Below are positions 1 to 11,000 of a stretch of DNA of 64,000 nt, piece by piece. The DNA is taken from positions 124,001 through 188,000 of the forward strand of contig JAHLKI010000016.1 in the NCBI GenBank assembly GCA_025602905.1, read 5' to 3'. The stretch is from Phlyctochytrium arcticum. Lineage: Eukaryota > Chytridiomycota > Chytridiomycetes > Chytridiales > Chytridiaceae. Each line of letters begins with the position of its first letter. Position 1 is the first letter of the stretch. A program made the position numbers and the translations under genes. Below the pieces are notes generated by a model, which was given only the letters and a program-made list of their open reading frames with translations, did not search any database and was not told the DNA's origin.

Positions 1-421
1 CGCATTCTCACGAGTCTTTGTCGGCGTGTATACGGACGAGAAGTCATCCCCAATAGCACCGGGCGGCGTGTTTAGTAGCGAGAGCGGATTGCTGGGGGAT
101 CTTGTCATGTTGTAGTCTGTAAACTTGCTGTTTGGGTACTAGCGGGTATACTTTATATATAGATTCTGGTTCAGGATTCTGTTGAGATCTCTCTGGAAAT
201 TTGGAACCTGCGGAATCTGTTATTTACCAGAAATGGACACATGACAAAAGCTGGGCAGCCTGTGGGCAGCAAGCAGCACGCTCACGTCAAAACCTGCACA
301 CCTTGGGATTGCCGATTCTTTGCCAAAGAATTACTTGCCGGAACGAGCATAATCAGTCTACCGGAACACATTACTACGAAGAGGCACTCTCCCACTTATA
401 CCCAGACCCGTTTGGTCACCA
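1..421. other. Upstream region of the SMP-domain gene
   Basis: No convincing coding region was seen. Two overlapping short open frames near 201-537 run into the start of the next gene in other frames and have no recognisable motif. The stretch probably holds the promoter and 5' UTR of the SMP-GOLD gene that starts at 422. Confidence 0.5.
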
Positions 422-3400
422 ATGGACGTTATCAACGACTCGCCATCTTACTTCCTTCGCGGACTATTCTTTGGAGTTCTTGTCACAGTTGTTGCGGAAG
501 CGTTCCTCATTTACCGCTTTGTCAACTATCTGATTGACCCATCAAGGCGATTCTTTAATGTTTCGAGTGGCGATCGCCCAAGTTTTGCCAAGGATTTCGT
601 TGGGGCGAACGGCGGAAAGAATGGTTCGGGAACAACGGCCGATCATGAACTGCTGAACGAAGAACTCCTGTCACCAAAAACACAGTTTGGAGCCAGCACG
701 GCCAGTCATCAGTCGCGGGAACATCATGAGCCATGGCCGGAGGGTCTTGTCGAATTTTTACGAGTCTCTCTGACTGCAAGTGAAGGCGACACACCCTTAC
801 CAGCTGCTGCGGCTGGGAAGAACGGTGCTACTCCAGAGAGTATCGATCTGACTGCAATTGCGCCAACGGAGCCTTGCCAGTGGATCAACGTCTTGGCTCA
901 TCGTTATTTCCTCGCTTTGCGTGGATCTGAGCTGTTCAAAACAAAGGCACGAGCCAAATGGACAGAGAAAATAAACAGCAAGCTAAAAGGAAATGCATTT
1001 CTTTCTCGCGTTGAAATAACGGACCTCTCATTGGGTGATAATGCACCCACTGTACATGGTGTGCGGCTCCTCAAAGGGATGTCTGAAGATCTCGCTGTGG
1101 TATGTAACGCGTTTGTTTAGACAAGTATTTCCTTCGAAAACGCTAATCCCAAACTTCTTTAGACTGCCGACTTGGATCTTACGTATACGGGTGGTGGTAG
1201 CATCGCGATTGCAGCGACCCTTACGGGTGGGCTCAAGCTGCCAGTGCGCGTTCGGCTAGGAGCACTCGCCGGAAAGGTCCGGTTTCGATGCCCCTCAGTA
1301 AGATGGCCGGATATGATTGGCATCGCATTCGTCGAGGATCCTGGTGCCGCTTTCCACGTGGACTCTCCGATCACAGTGGGCGACAATGAGTATTTGCGTG
1401 GAATGGTCAACAAGTTGCTATCTGGCGTGGTCAGGAAAATATTCTTGGAGTTGTGGGTTCTGCCATCTTGGCGAACACTGTTCTTGCCTCTCATGGAACC
1501 AAAATTGGAGGAAAGTCTTTCACATTCTGTCATTTTAGTCAAACGTTGTATTTATCCTTCATCATTTTTTACAGGACATACTAGCCAGGAGCACTGCGGT
1601 CAAAGAAGCTGCCACAAAAGTTTCTAGGAAGCCAAGCGGGAACTCGCGATCGAATACCTTGTGGGAAACTCGGTCTCCTTTGCTTCGAAACAGCAAGCTC
1701 GCGGCCTCCGGCCACATGGGCGACTTGCTTCATCGAAGCTCGTTACCAATTGGGAAAGTTCTGAACTCCGAATTTGATCCTGACGAGGCAGAAAATGTTC
1801 TCGTTCAACACTTCTTGCGCATCGCCACTGACCAAGAAGCAAAAACATCCGTCACCAAACGCAGCAACAAAAAGTCCGGGCTCACAAAGGATGACGAATC
1901 CGAGAGTGCATCCGCGAACTCGGGTGACCATTCACCAGATTCTCCGACGTCCGACACAACCAACGCTGACAAGATAGAAGACCTTGTAGCGACAACCTGG
2001 AAATCCGTCCGAAACAGAAACGGGATACATGTCCAGAAGAAGCGCTTTTTGGTAGGCGACGATATTGCAGAGATTACTAGAGCAGCAACCACTATTCATT
2101 GTGATGCAGAACGTGTCTTTTCCGTTCTCTCGAATCCCGAGCACAATCGGCACTTGGACGAAGCGTATGTGGATTCGGAATACCTGCACAGTTATGGTAA
2201 GACGTTGCGTGAATGATAAAGATGGCTGTAGCTAATCATGTGTAGAAGATGGGCGAGCTATCAGAAAATCTATGTTCAACTTTGGGAAGCAGGGTTTGAA
2301 GGACTTGACTGTTTTCGAAGTCAAAAGGAAACGCCCAGAGGAGGCTACCATGGAAGAGAGTAACGCTGGCGACATTGCTGGTGAGGAGAAGATGGACGCG
2401 CACACCACGACAAGCGCGCAAAACAGTTCATTCATTGTGGTGTTTCGCTCCGTTAAAGAACCCGAGCTGGCAAGAGTTGAACTTTCGGAAAGTGAACCAA
2501 TTGACGGCCCTCAGAAAGCCACAAATACCGATACACCAGTAGTACTAGTGAGTAGCCCGGTTCGCGCGGAACCGCAAGTTCTTTCAGATGGGGAAAAGCG
2601 TAGTTTCAAGTCTGTTCTCACCCGCGGACGCTCTGCCAGCGAAGACAGCTACGTAGACCCATCCCAGCAACGGAGCGAAACCGCAGTCCACAAAGATGAC
2701 GGTGGCACTATTTATCTTTTCGGCTATTTGATCACTCCGGATATGCACGCTCCCAATGAGGCTTGCAATGTGATCATGATCTCACAAATGAGCCTTGATT
2801 TGGCACGGCTGGAAGTATCTTTCGACATGTGTCGCAAGCTCAAACTGTTCATCGAGGAATTGGCTTCATTAACCGGAATAGCAGCATCCCGACAACCGGG
2901 TTCTTTGCAGCGAAGCAATTCTGACGCGTCATCAGGCTTGCGTAAACGCCGTTTCTTTAGTGATTCATCCGCAACACACATAGAAGGGCGCAAAATCGAG
3001 AAACTGCGCAACCTGGTCGGATCAACGGCCACATACCTAATCAAGTCGCGAAAGGTTGCAGGTTGGTTGGGTGGCGGCCGGGCTGGAAATACTTCTGGGA
3101 ACCACCATCTGGAAGAGATGACCAACATGTCGGATGCTGGCTCGTATACCTCGACGGCCACTTCCGGACTTGAGTTGAGTGCGCTTGGAGATGAGGCAAG
3201 CGAAGGCGAGCTGGAAGCGAGCTTCGAGCTACCGGAGGAAAGGGGTCATCGGAAAGAACTGACTGGTGAATCCTTGGGTGGCTTTTCGTCCCACAGCGAG
3301 GATGAACACGCAACTTCTGATATAATCACAGAAGATCATTCCGGCGGATTCACAGGAGCACGATCTGGGGTCATCTCAACTCGCCAGTCGTCATCGGCGA

Positions 3401-4842
3401 TATCGGATCATTCAAGCGAGGTCGTTTTCGCGGGTCCAGCAGAACCACAGCTCCAGTCAGCTTTCACCGACAGATACGTTTCCCCCAAGGAATTTGTTCG
3501 CATCGAGATTCCTTATGTGCCGACCTTTTATGATGCATCGTCGGGGCCAAGTTTTGTTATTGAGATGACGTCCACCCAGGATGCCAATCAGGCCGTGTCA
3601 TTTGGCTTGTACTTTCGTTCTGAAGTGACGGGGGATTCTCAATTCAATACAGATTCCCACAATGTCCTTCCCCTCTTGGCGCCCAGCCCGTCTGACGTGC
3701 AAGGTCGGACACTCTTCCCCACATCACCCGTGCATCTGTCTGGAACGATTTGGACAGTTATTCCGCTTAAGCATTTCTCTGCCGGTATCATTGTCGTCAT
3801 CTTCAACAACCTGCAAAAATCTCCCAAGCGCATCAAGTACCGCGCAGACATTGTGGAAAAATTTGCCGATAAACAGGGATTGACCGCCGACGTGACGATT
3901 GGCCGCAAAACCATTTCCAAATTCCCCATCGTTATTAATCAACAGGACAAAGATTCCGCATCGGAAAAGCAGGAGTTGTGCTGGGAATTTTCGACCGGGG
4001 GATTCGATGTCATGTTTGGAGTGATATATGAGCCCTTTGACAGCGAGGAATCCGAGAGTGTGGCTCTACTAGTAGATGTCCCACCACCTTTACCTATTCG
4101 CAACACATCAAGAGAGCTTTTGAGGGCGAGCTCTGCTGTGTTGGACTCGTCGATTGATGACAAGAGTGAGGATTCACGGTCAGCCGACAATGTGAGCGCG
4201 CCGGAAGAGCAGTCGATTGTGATCGGAGATAATGGTGGAATTGAGTCGGGGCTGGTGGATACCACCAACGCGTCTGATGAAGCAAAGTCACCTGAACCTT
4301 TACTCAGCGGCATCGATTCAGATGTCAGTCTGCTTTCACCCGAGACCCGAAAGTCGCCACCACAACCCATAATTCCTCCCCGACCTAATCGCCGCGCACT
4401 ATCCCCTTCACCCGCAAGTGCTAGTGCTGCCAGTCCACCCCCAATTCCCTCGCGCCCCACACTTTCATCGCGGCTCGCGGCCGTCGTCGGCGGAAACGCC
4501 AACGGAAAACAACCGTCCCCATTACACACGGCAGCCTCCATGCCTTCCCTCTCTTCCTCCACATCCACATCCACATCACCAAACTCAACCCCAAAACCAA
4601 CCACGGCGTCCAAACCATCCGCATCTACCCGTGCCCGCCCGCGTGCTGCTGTCCATCCCGCCAAACACCGCGGAGCAAATATCCGAGGAAAATTGGACGT
4701 GACGGGTAAACCAGGGGTTTATACCTTTGTTTGGGATAACGGCTACAGCCTAGTCGTTACCAAACGTGTCAACTTTAAAATTTGGATACATCGGTCATCT
4801 ACTGTCGCAGACTCGAGTACGGTGCTCTTATCCTCAGACTAA
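422..4842 (+). CDS. Membrane-anchored SMP lipid-transfer protein with GOLD-like domains (TEX2/Nvj2-like)
   Basis: Exons are about 422-1099, 1163-~1510, ~1577-2196 and 2246-4842; the second intron's edges are uncertain. Residues ~10-38 form one hydrophobic segment (FLRGLFFGVLVTVVAEAFLI), an ER-type anchor. The next ~300 residues match the SMP fold of TEX2/Nvj2 (ITDLSLGDNAPTVHGVRLL, DLDLTYTGGGSIAI, a Trp-Pro-rich end). SMP domains shuttle lipids at membrane contact sites. A stretch around 2090-2330 (AERVFSVLSNPEHN) resembles a START/coenzyme-Q-binding type fold. Near 3490-3860 lies a GOLD-like block ending IVVIFNNLQKSPKRIKYRAD. A second GOLD begins LCWEFSTGGFDVMFGV (~3970-4040) and closes with YTFVWDNGYSLVVTKRVNFK (4719-4778); the two parts are split by ~220 disordered Ser/Pro-rich residues. 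SMP assignment is firm, GOLD fairly firm, START tentative. Confidence 0.75.
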
Positions 4843-5036
4843 TTATGCCGCTATCGTATCGTAGAACAGACTTTAGAGGGGTTTATACCTTTGTTTGGGA
4901 TAACGGCTACAGCCTAGTCGTGACCAAACGCGTCAATTTCAAAATTTGGATACATCGGTCATCTACTGTTGCAGACTCGAGTACGGTGCTCTTATCTTCA
5001 GACTAAATTATGCCGCTATCGTAGAACAGACTTTAG
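4713..5036 (+). repeat. Tandem duplication of the last coding segment of the SMP-GOLD gene
   Basis: Two head-to-tail copies, 4713-4876 and 4877-5036, each carry the last 42 codons (from GVYTFVWDNGYS), the stop codon and ~35 bases of trailer. Within the coding part I count six differences, all at third codon positions and all synonymous: Val, Arg, Asn, Phe, Val, Ser. The trailers differ by a 1-base and a 5-base indel. Copy 2 follows a CTTTAG/AG acceptor-like sequence. A GTAAAC donor-like site at 4706 could join to the second AG in frame, giving an alternative last exon with the same terminus minus three residues. Confidence 0.9.
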
Positions 5037-5144
5037 ATACAAGTAATGAAGCTGTGCTTTCGCACGCGCTACAACAGAGGTATGCCCTTGCGGGGTGAGG
5101 ACGGCAGATAACCGCCTCGGAAGTAGGGGTAGACTAAACTACTG
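5037..5144 (-). ncRNA. Candidate omega-RNA / 3' end of the Fanzor element
   Basis: This lies directly 3' of the Fanzor stop. Known Fanzor guide RNAs come from this position, overlapping the 3' end of the nuclease gene and the element boundary. Possible hairpins are AGTAG/CTACT (5122-5126 with 5139-5143), and GTGC-TTTC-GCAC at 5054-5065, whose stem can be extended by an outer AGC/GCT pair. Proposed from position and folding only; no element end or target-site duplication was identified. Confidence 0.3.
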
Positions 5145-7943
5145 CTAACGTCTAAACACCAGAGGAACTCCACTCCCATCCAACACAGATCTGACTATCT
5201 TGACCATGTTCCGGGTACTGAGGACGTCGCGATTGAAGAGCCTCATGGTGATCGGTTGCGGGTGAGGTTGTCCAGACAGCTTGGCCATTTGAGGAGTCCA
5301 GTCTTGCTCAATACATTGCAGGTTTGGACAACCCAGCAATCCATGGACCTTCTCAATGGCGTTTTCGCGTCTCTTCCAGGGGCGAGAACTTGGGCGGGTG
5401 CGGAAATTCTTGATGAGCTTTCCCTCACATTGGATGCAGCGCGACGACGTACGGTACTCGTCCAAGAGGAAGCAGGGGATGTCGTGCCGCGCGAAGAGCT
5501 TTCTGAATCCGACCGTCTTGCTTGACGTCTGGAACCGCATCGTCCTTCCAGCGTCGTTCCAGTCACCCATGACCACAGCAAACTGTGCCCCGTACTTCCT
5601 CCGCATATTCCCGATCAATTTTGCGTCGGATGCCTGCCGCAAAGAATGAAATTTGAGGCGTACTTTGGAGTGCCATTGGCGGTCGTAAAAAGGATGCAAG
5701 ATAGGAGTAGCGGCTTGGACCTCGATAAGATTTGCTGAAAAGGTTTCGATGTCCATGCTCTTGTGAGTCGGGATTGCTGACTCCATCACAGCCACTCCAG
5801 CTTGCTCCTTCAAAGCTTCCCTTTTGTTTCGGAACACCCTGGATTTCGTCTCAAACACCCTTTGCTCCGAAGTATAACGGAAACGGCGCTCGTGGTTCAG
5901 ATCCCGGCAAAATATCAGGTCGCGCTTGTTGGGATCGATCACGACGACGTTGCGAGCTTACCGGAGCTCGTCCAGATGGTGTTGAAAGTAAGACTGGTCC
6001 ACCTCGGTCTTCAGCAATTGTTTTGATTTCCGCACTGCCTTGTGGCCGTATCGCAACCCCGGCTTTTTGAAATGCACCGAGGCACCGTATCCATCCGTGC
6101 TGATGGAAAAATCAAACTCCAGCCCAAGACGCCGGCGATGCTTGAATATCTTGTCATCCAAGCAAAGCACGCGATCCCACAGATTTTTCTTGCGTTCCCC
6201 AGTCAATTTACCCATCTTTCGGGCTGATATCCGAAGAACATGAAGAGCCAAGATCTTGGTGTCAATTCGCACATGAGACTGCACCCAGGAGCGACGAAGC
6301 GGAATGGCTTGAAAAAGTGGCAACCCATGTTGTTCGTACAGTTGGGAAAGCCCGCAATAAGAACCCAAATAGTCTAGAGGGTTGGCGACGCTAGAGTATT
6401 GCAGGCACTCGGCTTGCACGGGAAACAAACCCCACAGTTCGGCCAAAACTTGGGACTCAAGCGCCGGCAGTTCATCCAGTTCAGCTTCCTCCGGAGCTTC
6501 CTCGAAAGTAGCAAGTTTCTTGAACCGCCGTACATGGGCATAAAATATCTTGAGCTGATCGCCCCCATCAGGCAAGGCCTTCAGTGCACGGACTGTTCGT
6601 CGCACGTCCAGTCGCACATTAATGTAACGCAAATACATTTTCATGAAATGTTCCTTGACGTTGACGGCCAGATTGGTCAAGATGCTATCGCCAGTGTAGT
6701 GGGCAGGTTGTTGGTCGTACGGGAGGTCGCAATGTTCAAAGTTGAAAATAGCACAGTATCCTTGAATATACGGCCAGAACTCTTCCTTGATGGCAATTGA
6801 AGATGCGGTTGTAGGTTGATATACTATTCCCTTGTTCAAGAGGTGAAATATAGTATAAATATGCTCTTTCGTGAGGATGGGGAAATCCTGGGGACTGGTT
6901 TTGTGGCATAGATAGTACTTCAGAAAGTACGTGGTGTGCTTGGCCAGGAGATGTACTTTCTGAATCAACTCCTTGATCCGAGTTCGATGGATTCCCTGGG
7001 CATCCCGATCCCGAATAATGCGGTGTAAAGCGCATTTGATTGCTGAGTGAACTTGCTGTTGATCTTGCGGCGTAGCGACGGGTGGTGGAAAAGGAGGCAA
7101 GGGTTGCTGTGGCGGCGGCGGCGATGTGCAAAGTAGATCCCAATCTGCGTCTTCAAGTTTCAGATTGATGTCAGTGTCTTCCAGCTTGATATTGGCCAAG
7201 ACCCCAGAAGGGGACGCATGTTCGTTGTAGTTTTCGGTGTCCTCTTGAACAACAGGTGCATTTGACGGTCCTGCAGAAGCGGATGGTATGTTGCGTTGAG
7301 GTATTGCCGCGGCTGTCCCCGTGTGTGCAGACCTTGAATCTTCATCCACCTCGTCGATGCTTAATCGTTCCATGATTTGATGTTGCAATTTCTTTTTCTC
7401 TGCTGCGGATTTCCAGCGCAACAAGCATTGCTGTTGCGATGAGCGGTAGTGGATGACTCTCTTGTTGTTGTCGGGATCAAGAAGGTGACATTGACATGGT
7501 CTCTTCTTGTTCTCTGTAACGTAAAATCAGTTCTCTGTAAGTCTAAAGTTTTGATGCTCGTCAGTACTTACTTTTCTTTTCGACAGCTTCATCGCGTAAA
7601 TGTATGGGTGACAAAGATACGATGTGGTCCGATGACGTTGGAGGTGGTGAAGGAGTCTGGAGACGCAGACGCTTGGTACGCTTCGGTCCTAAATAAAGTA
7701 ATGCCATGAATAAGTTGATTGAAAGCTATAGCCAACGAAACATTCGTACGTACCAGATGACTCTCCATGTAACCGCTCCGCGAGTCGTTGCGCGACTTGT
7801 GCGTCAGCTTCAAGCTGCTCAGTGGAAGTCGAGGTGGTCGGGGGTAAGGGATGGTCTTGAGAGGTACTGGGCCATTTTCCCTTCTCGTATCGTCTCGCGC
7901 AGGCGGGTAGGCGGCAGTGCCCCAATGTATAAGATGAGGACAC
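5145..7943 (-). CDS. Fanzor RNA-guided nuclease (TnpB relative), interrupted by one in-frame stop
   Basis: Exons 7943-7754, 7688-7572 and 7513-5145 join in frame to 892 codons. Fanzors are eukaryotic TnpB homologues that cut DNA guided by an omega-RNA. RuvC-I is VVVIDPNKRDLI (Asp at ~5937). The glutamate of the DEYRTS motif comes next, then a zinc ribbon (CIQC ... GCPNLQC), then RuvC-III NRDVLSTRNM near the C-terminus. The preceding ISTDGYGASVHF is also family-typical. Exon 2 carries a basic PKRTKRLRL stretch (possible nuclear signal) and exon 3 starts with Cys-rich RPCQC. A TAA at 5958-5960 breaks the frame about seven codons before the RuvC-I Asp, while the frame stays open for 270 codons beyond. 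It overlaps a GTAAGC donor-like site, but splicing there would probably remove the catalytic Asp. Recent pseudogenisation, read-through or a sequence error are all possible. Confidence 0.88.
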
Positions 7944-8023
7944 TGCATATCGGTAAAGAATGGGAGTAAACCGGAGACGACAGAATGATGAATATACGTA
8001 CGGGGTGTCTCGATGAACGGTGC

Positions 8024-8032
8024 CCTTTTATA
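8024..8032 (-). promoter_or_regulatory. TATA box of the Fanzor gene
   Basis: TATAAAAGG on the minus strand, about 80 bases upstream of the chosen Fanzor start at 7943. A GTACGT..TGCAG intron could lie in the 5' leader (about 7945-8003). Confidence 0.45.
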
Positions 8033-9316
8033 GCCGCCCTTTATTTTCCAGCGCCGGATGTCTGCCAGTAACTGCTCATCTGCCTCCTCTTCCGTCGTTC
8101 GTTACTCGCGCGCGCGCGTCGACGCGTCTGGACAGGCAACGCGTCCGACCGACTCCGACGCGGCGCTGCGAAAGTGAAAACCATAGCCACCCCATTTCGC
8201 GGGCCCAGTAGATATATATATATAGCCGACTGATTCCATACTTTTACAACCATTTTGTATTCTTTTGCCAGTATCACTGTCTTCCTAAAACATATCGAGG
8301 ATAATCGGGCAGCGTCTATCCCAGATCCATCCATCAATTCTACCGACACTGGCGACTACGGCGTGATGGTGCAAATTGGGGGGTTTGTCCAGTCGACAGC
8401 AGACTGAGCAGTTCGTCCCGACCCAGCGTTTTGTCCGGTCGACCGCACCATCAGTAACTGTACTCGGCAGTACTGCCAGGCTTGTCGATTGCATTGGCCC
8501 TTTGGTTCTATTGCATCTTGGCCTTCACTCATGCATACACCTCGTAACTCTGTACTCGAGTAGTTTAGGTCGTCTCGGGTCATGACAGAACCCGAGCCAC
8601 ATGGACCGAGAGACCTGAGACCGCGGACAGACCGACAGACGGCCACAGTCACTCTTTTCAATCGCTTTCGCTCCAACAGAAAGAGCTAGTAAAAGTAAAA
8701 GAGCCGGAAAAAGTAAATTGGAAAAGAACAGACGCAGTGAAAAGAAATAGTAAAAGTTTCGTAAAAGGATGAAGAAAAGAGTCTTAAATAGGGATGAGAA
8801 GATCAGAAGGAATGATTCTGAAAACCGGCGGACGAGAACGTAGTAATTTGTAGACAGAATAGGACAGGAGGACAGGAAAAGTATGGGAAGGGACTCGGTG
8901 GAAAGACAGGAAGCAGGCGTTACTGGTAAGAAATTCAGCAAAAAAGTTGGAAAGCAGGGAAAGATCAGAGAGAGGTTGAAAGGAAGGACAGGACGGAAAC
9001 AATTATGAAAGGGTTAGCCGGTCTTTCAAGTATACTCATTTGATTCTCATTCAATACCCATTTATTACATTTCTTGGTCCTCTTTCTATCTGGTTGATCT
9101 GTGATCCGGCAGCACCAGGCAGCAGCAATCAATACAGGCAGCAGTCAAACATGCTACCGCTCCAGACAGTGGGATCTAGCCTCGGTACATCTGTGGCCTC
9201 ACGCAAGACTTGTGTTATGATAGAGTCAGATAGACATGATGAACGTGAAAATAAATTATGTACATAAACAGGAAATGGAAGGAATAAATATGAAAAAAAT
9301 ATTAACTAAAAGAAAA
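8033..9316. other. Intergenic region between Fanzor and NOP56
   Basis: No supported gene. It holds an alternating CG run (8109-8118), a short TA run (8214-8222), and a purine-rich stretch on the plus strand (about 8660-9000, rich in AAAAG and GGA). The short open frames here show no motif and seem due to composition. Confidence 0.5.
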
Positions 9317-11000
9317 TTAGACAGCCTTCTTCTTTTCCTTCTTTTCCTTCTTCTCCTTCTTGTCCTTCTTTGCCTTCTTCTCCTTCTTTTCCTCCTTCTC
9401 CTCTGTCTCCTCCTTTGCCTTCTTCTCCTTCTTCCGCTTCTTGGGGGTCTCTGGCTCGGGGGCTGCTTCGTCCTCGGAATCTTCCTTTTCCTCGACCTCT
9501 GCAAAAATAAAGTCGCAAAGTTAGGGACTGAGACCGAACACTCAATTTCTAAAAGAAACTTACCCGCGTCGACCTCCATCAAGTCCGCCATTCCGAGTTC
9601 AATGGCCTTGGCCATTACATCAGCATTCTTGCGAGGGGTAACACCCTCTTCGTAGAACCGAATTCGTTCCTCGACTTGTTCCCGCAACAGCTCCCCGATC
9701 TTGCCATTTGGCGCGTCTGAGAAGCAATCGATACGGCAGGCAAGGGAACACTTGTTGGCAAGGACACGAGAGATGCGTCCCTTGTTCTTTTGGGCCGCCC
9801 GACCGATAAAGGTAGAGTGGTAGATGAGACCGTACTTGGGGGTGTTTCCTCGGGTCTTCAAGGCACGGAAAAGGGCCTTTTCGGCACCCAAGATTTGAAC
9901 GGTAGAGGCGGGGAGTTTGCACAAGTTGACGAGACTGCCGGCGTGAGCAATAAGACGGGCACCGACAATTTCACCAATAAGAGCGGCCAAGTTGGGAGCG
10001 ACTTTGCTCATTTTGGAGATGAGGTATCTGTGAAGGCGGGCACGGTATTCGGTCAAAGCAATGAGACGGGTAGCAAATGACTCAATGTTGGCCAAATCGA
10101 TTTCGGAAATGTCTGTACCCATGGATGCACGTGCAGCCTCAACAATCTGCTTGGCCTTGATGGGATCGCCTGTAATCTCTTCCAACTGCTCCAACTGTTC
10201 GTTGCCCAAATCAGACTTGTTGCGGATAAACTTGACCAGCTTGGCGTATTGGCCATTGTCGTTGACAATTTTGACCAGTTCGGGGAAATGCCATCCGTAC
10301 CATTCACGGACGCGCATGGAGAAAGTGTTGACATCTTTGTCAAGCTGATCCAGCAGGTTGATCGACTGACTGATGTGGTTATCGGCACGGTTGACGTTAA
10401 ACTTGACCTTTGACCGGGAGTAGGCGTGACCCAGACCGAGCTGTGCCTTGTCCAAATCACCTTCACGAAGCTGGCCAATCAAACGCTCAGAGTGCAGGCG
10501 CACACCACGGATGAGCTCACGGACCAAATCATCGTAAATACAGTCAAGTCCGAGCTCTGCTTTAATGCTACCACCCAAGTTGGGCTCTGAGACTCCGAGT
10601 TGGGCTTTTGACTTTTTGCTGGACTTTGGCATGTTCATTTCCAGGAAAGCTTTCAGGGAGGGATTGCAGATACCTAGTAGGAAACATGCTCAGTATTTCG
10701 TTCGACAACCCTCCAACCAAAAGTTTGTTCTATTACCTTCGGACACATCCATGATGTTTTCGAGGGCGTGGGCGGCATTTTTAAAGGGTTGGAATGACTT
10801 GAGTTTGATGATTTTGCTGAATCGAGACAGCTCCAAAATGCTGTTCTGGACCTCCTCCAAGTCCTGCCCGATTTCCTCCGACTCGATCCGCTCAAAGAGC
10901 GCATATCCTCCAGCCGTTTCGAATAGTAGTAGTAATGACTGTAATTCGCAGCGTTAGTTTGTGCGTAGATCCCGTCTCTTTCTCCTTTGCTACCCACCAT
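9317..11000 (-). CDS. NOP56: NOP56, box C/D snoRNP core protein
   Basis: Exons 11000-10998 (ATG alone), 10938-10737, 10673-9564 and 9498-9317 join to 499 codons, close to the family length. With fibrillarin, NOP58 and 15.5K it builds box C/D snoRNPs that guide rRNA 2'-O-methylation in the nucleolus. Visible in order: the N-terminal domain (LLLLFETAGGYALFE), the KAQLGLGHAYSRSKVKFNVN block, the coiled coil, and the Nop RNA-binding domain (IGARLIAHAGSL-type region, ILGAEKALFRALKTRGNTPK, YHSTFIGRAA). The tail is Lys/Glu-rich (KKE/KKD repeats) as in NOP56/NOP58. WYGWHFPELVKIV and the SMGTDISEIDL segment favour NOP56 over NOP58. The initiator codon is alone in its coding exon. Confidence 0.96.

Larger units (their letters stand above)
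5037..8032 (-). mobile_element. Putative Fanzor-bearing element (ends not defined)
   Basis: The Fanzor gene, its TATA box and the structured 3' flank form one unit inserted just 3' of the SMP-GOLD gene. Fanzor genes are usually carried by transposons. I found no transposase, terminal inverted repeats or target-site duplication here, so the limits given are only those of the recognisable parts. Confidence 0.4.

Noticed and set aside
4877..5006. The second GOLD terminus as a separate small gene (4782-5006)
   Set aside because: Its only start is an out-of-context Met within the first copy; a duplicated or alternative last exon explains it better.
5920..5961. A short intron removing the Fanzor stop via the GTAAGC donor
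   Set aside because: The nearest in-phase acceptors would delete the RuvC-I Asp or give an intron of under 40 bases; kept only as a remote option.
8100..8230. CG and TA alternating runs as a possible replication or recombination site
   Set aside because: They are short simple repeats with nothing else to support a function.
9300..9500. A Leu-rich plus-strand frame opposite the NOP56 tail
   Set aside because: It is the antisense of the Lys/Glu repeat that ends NOP56.
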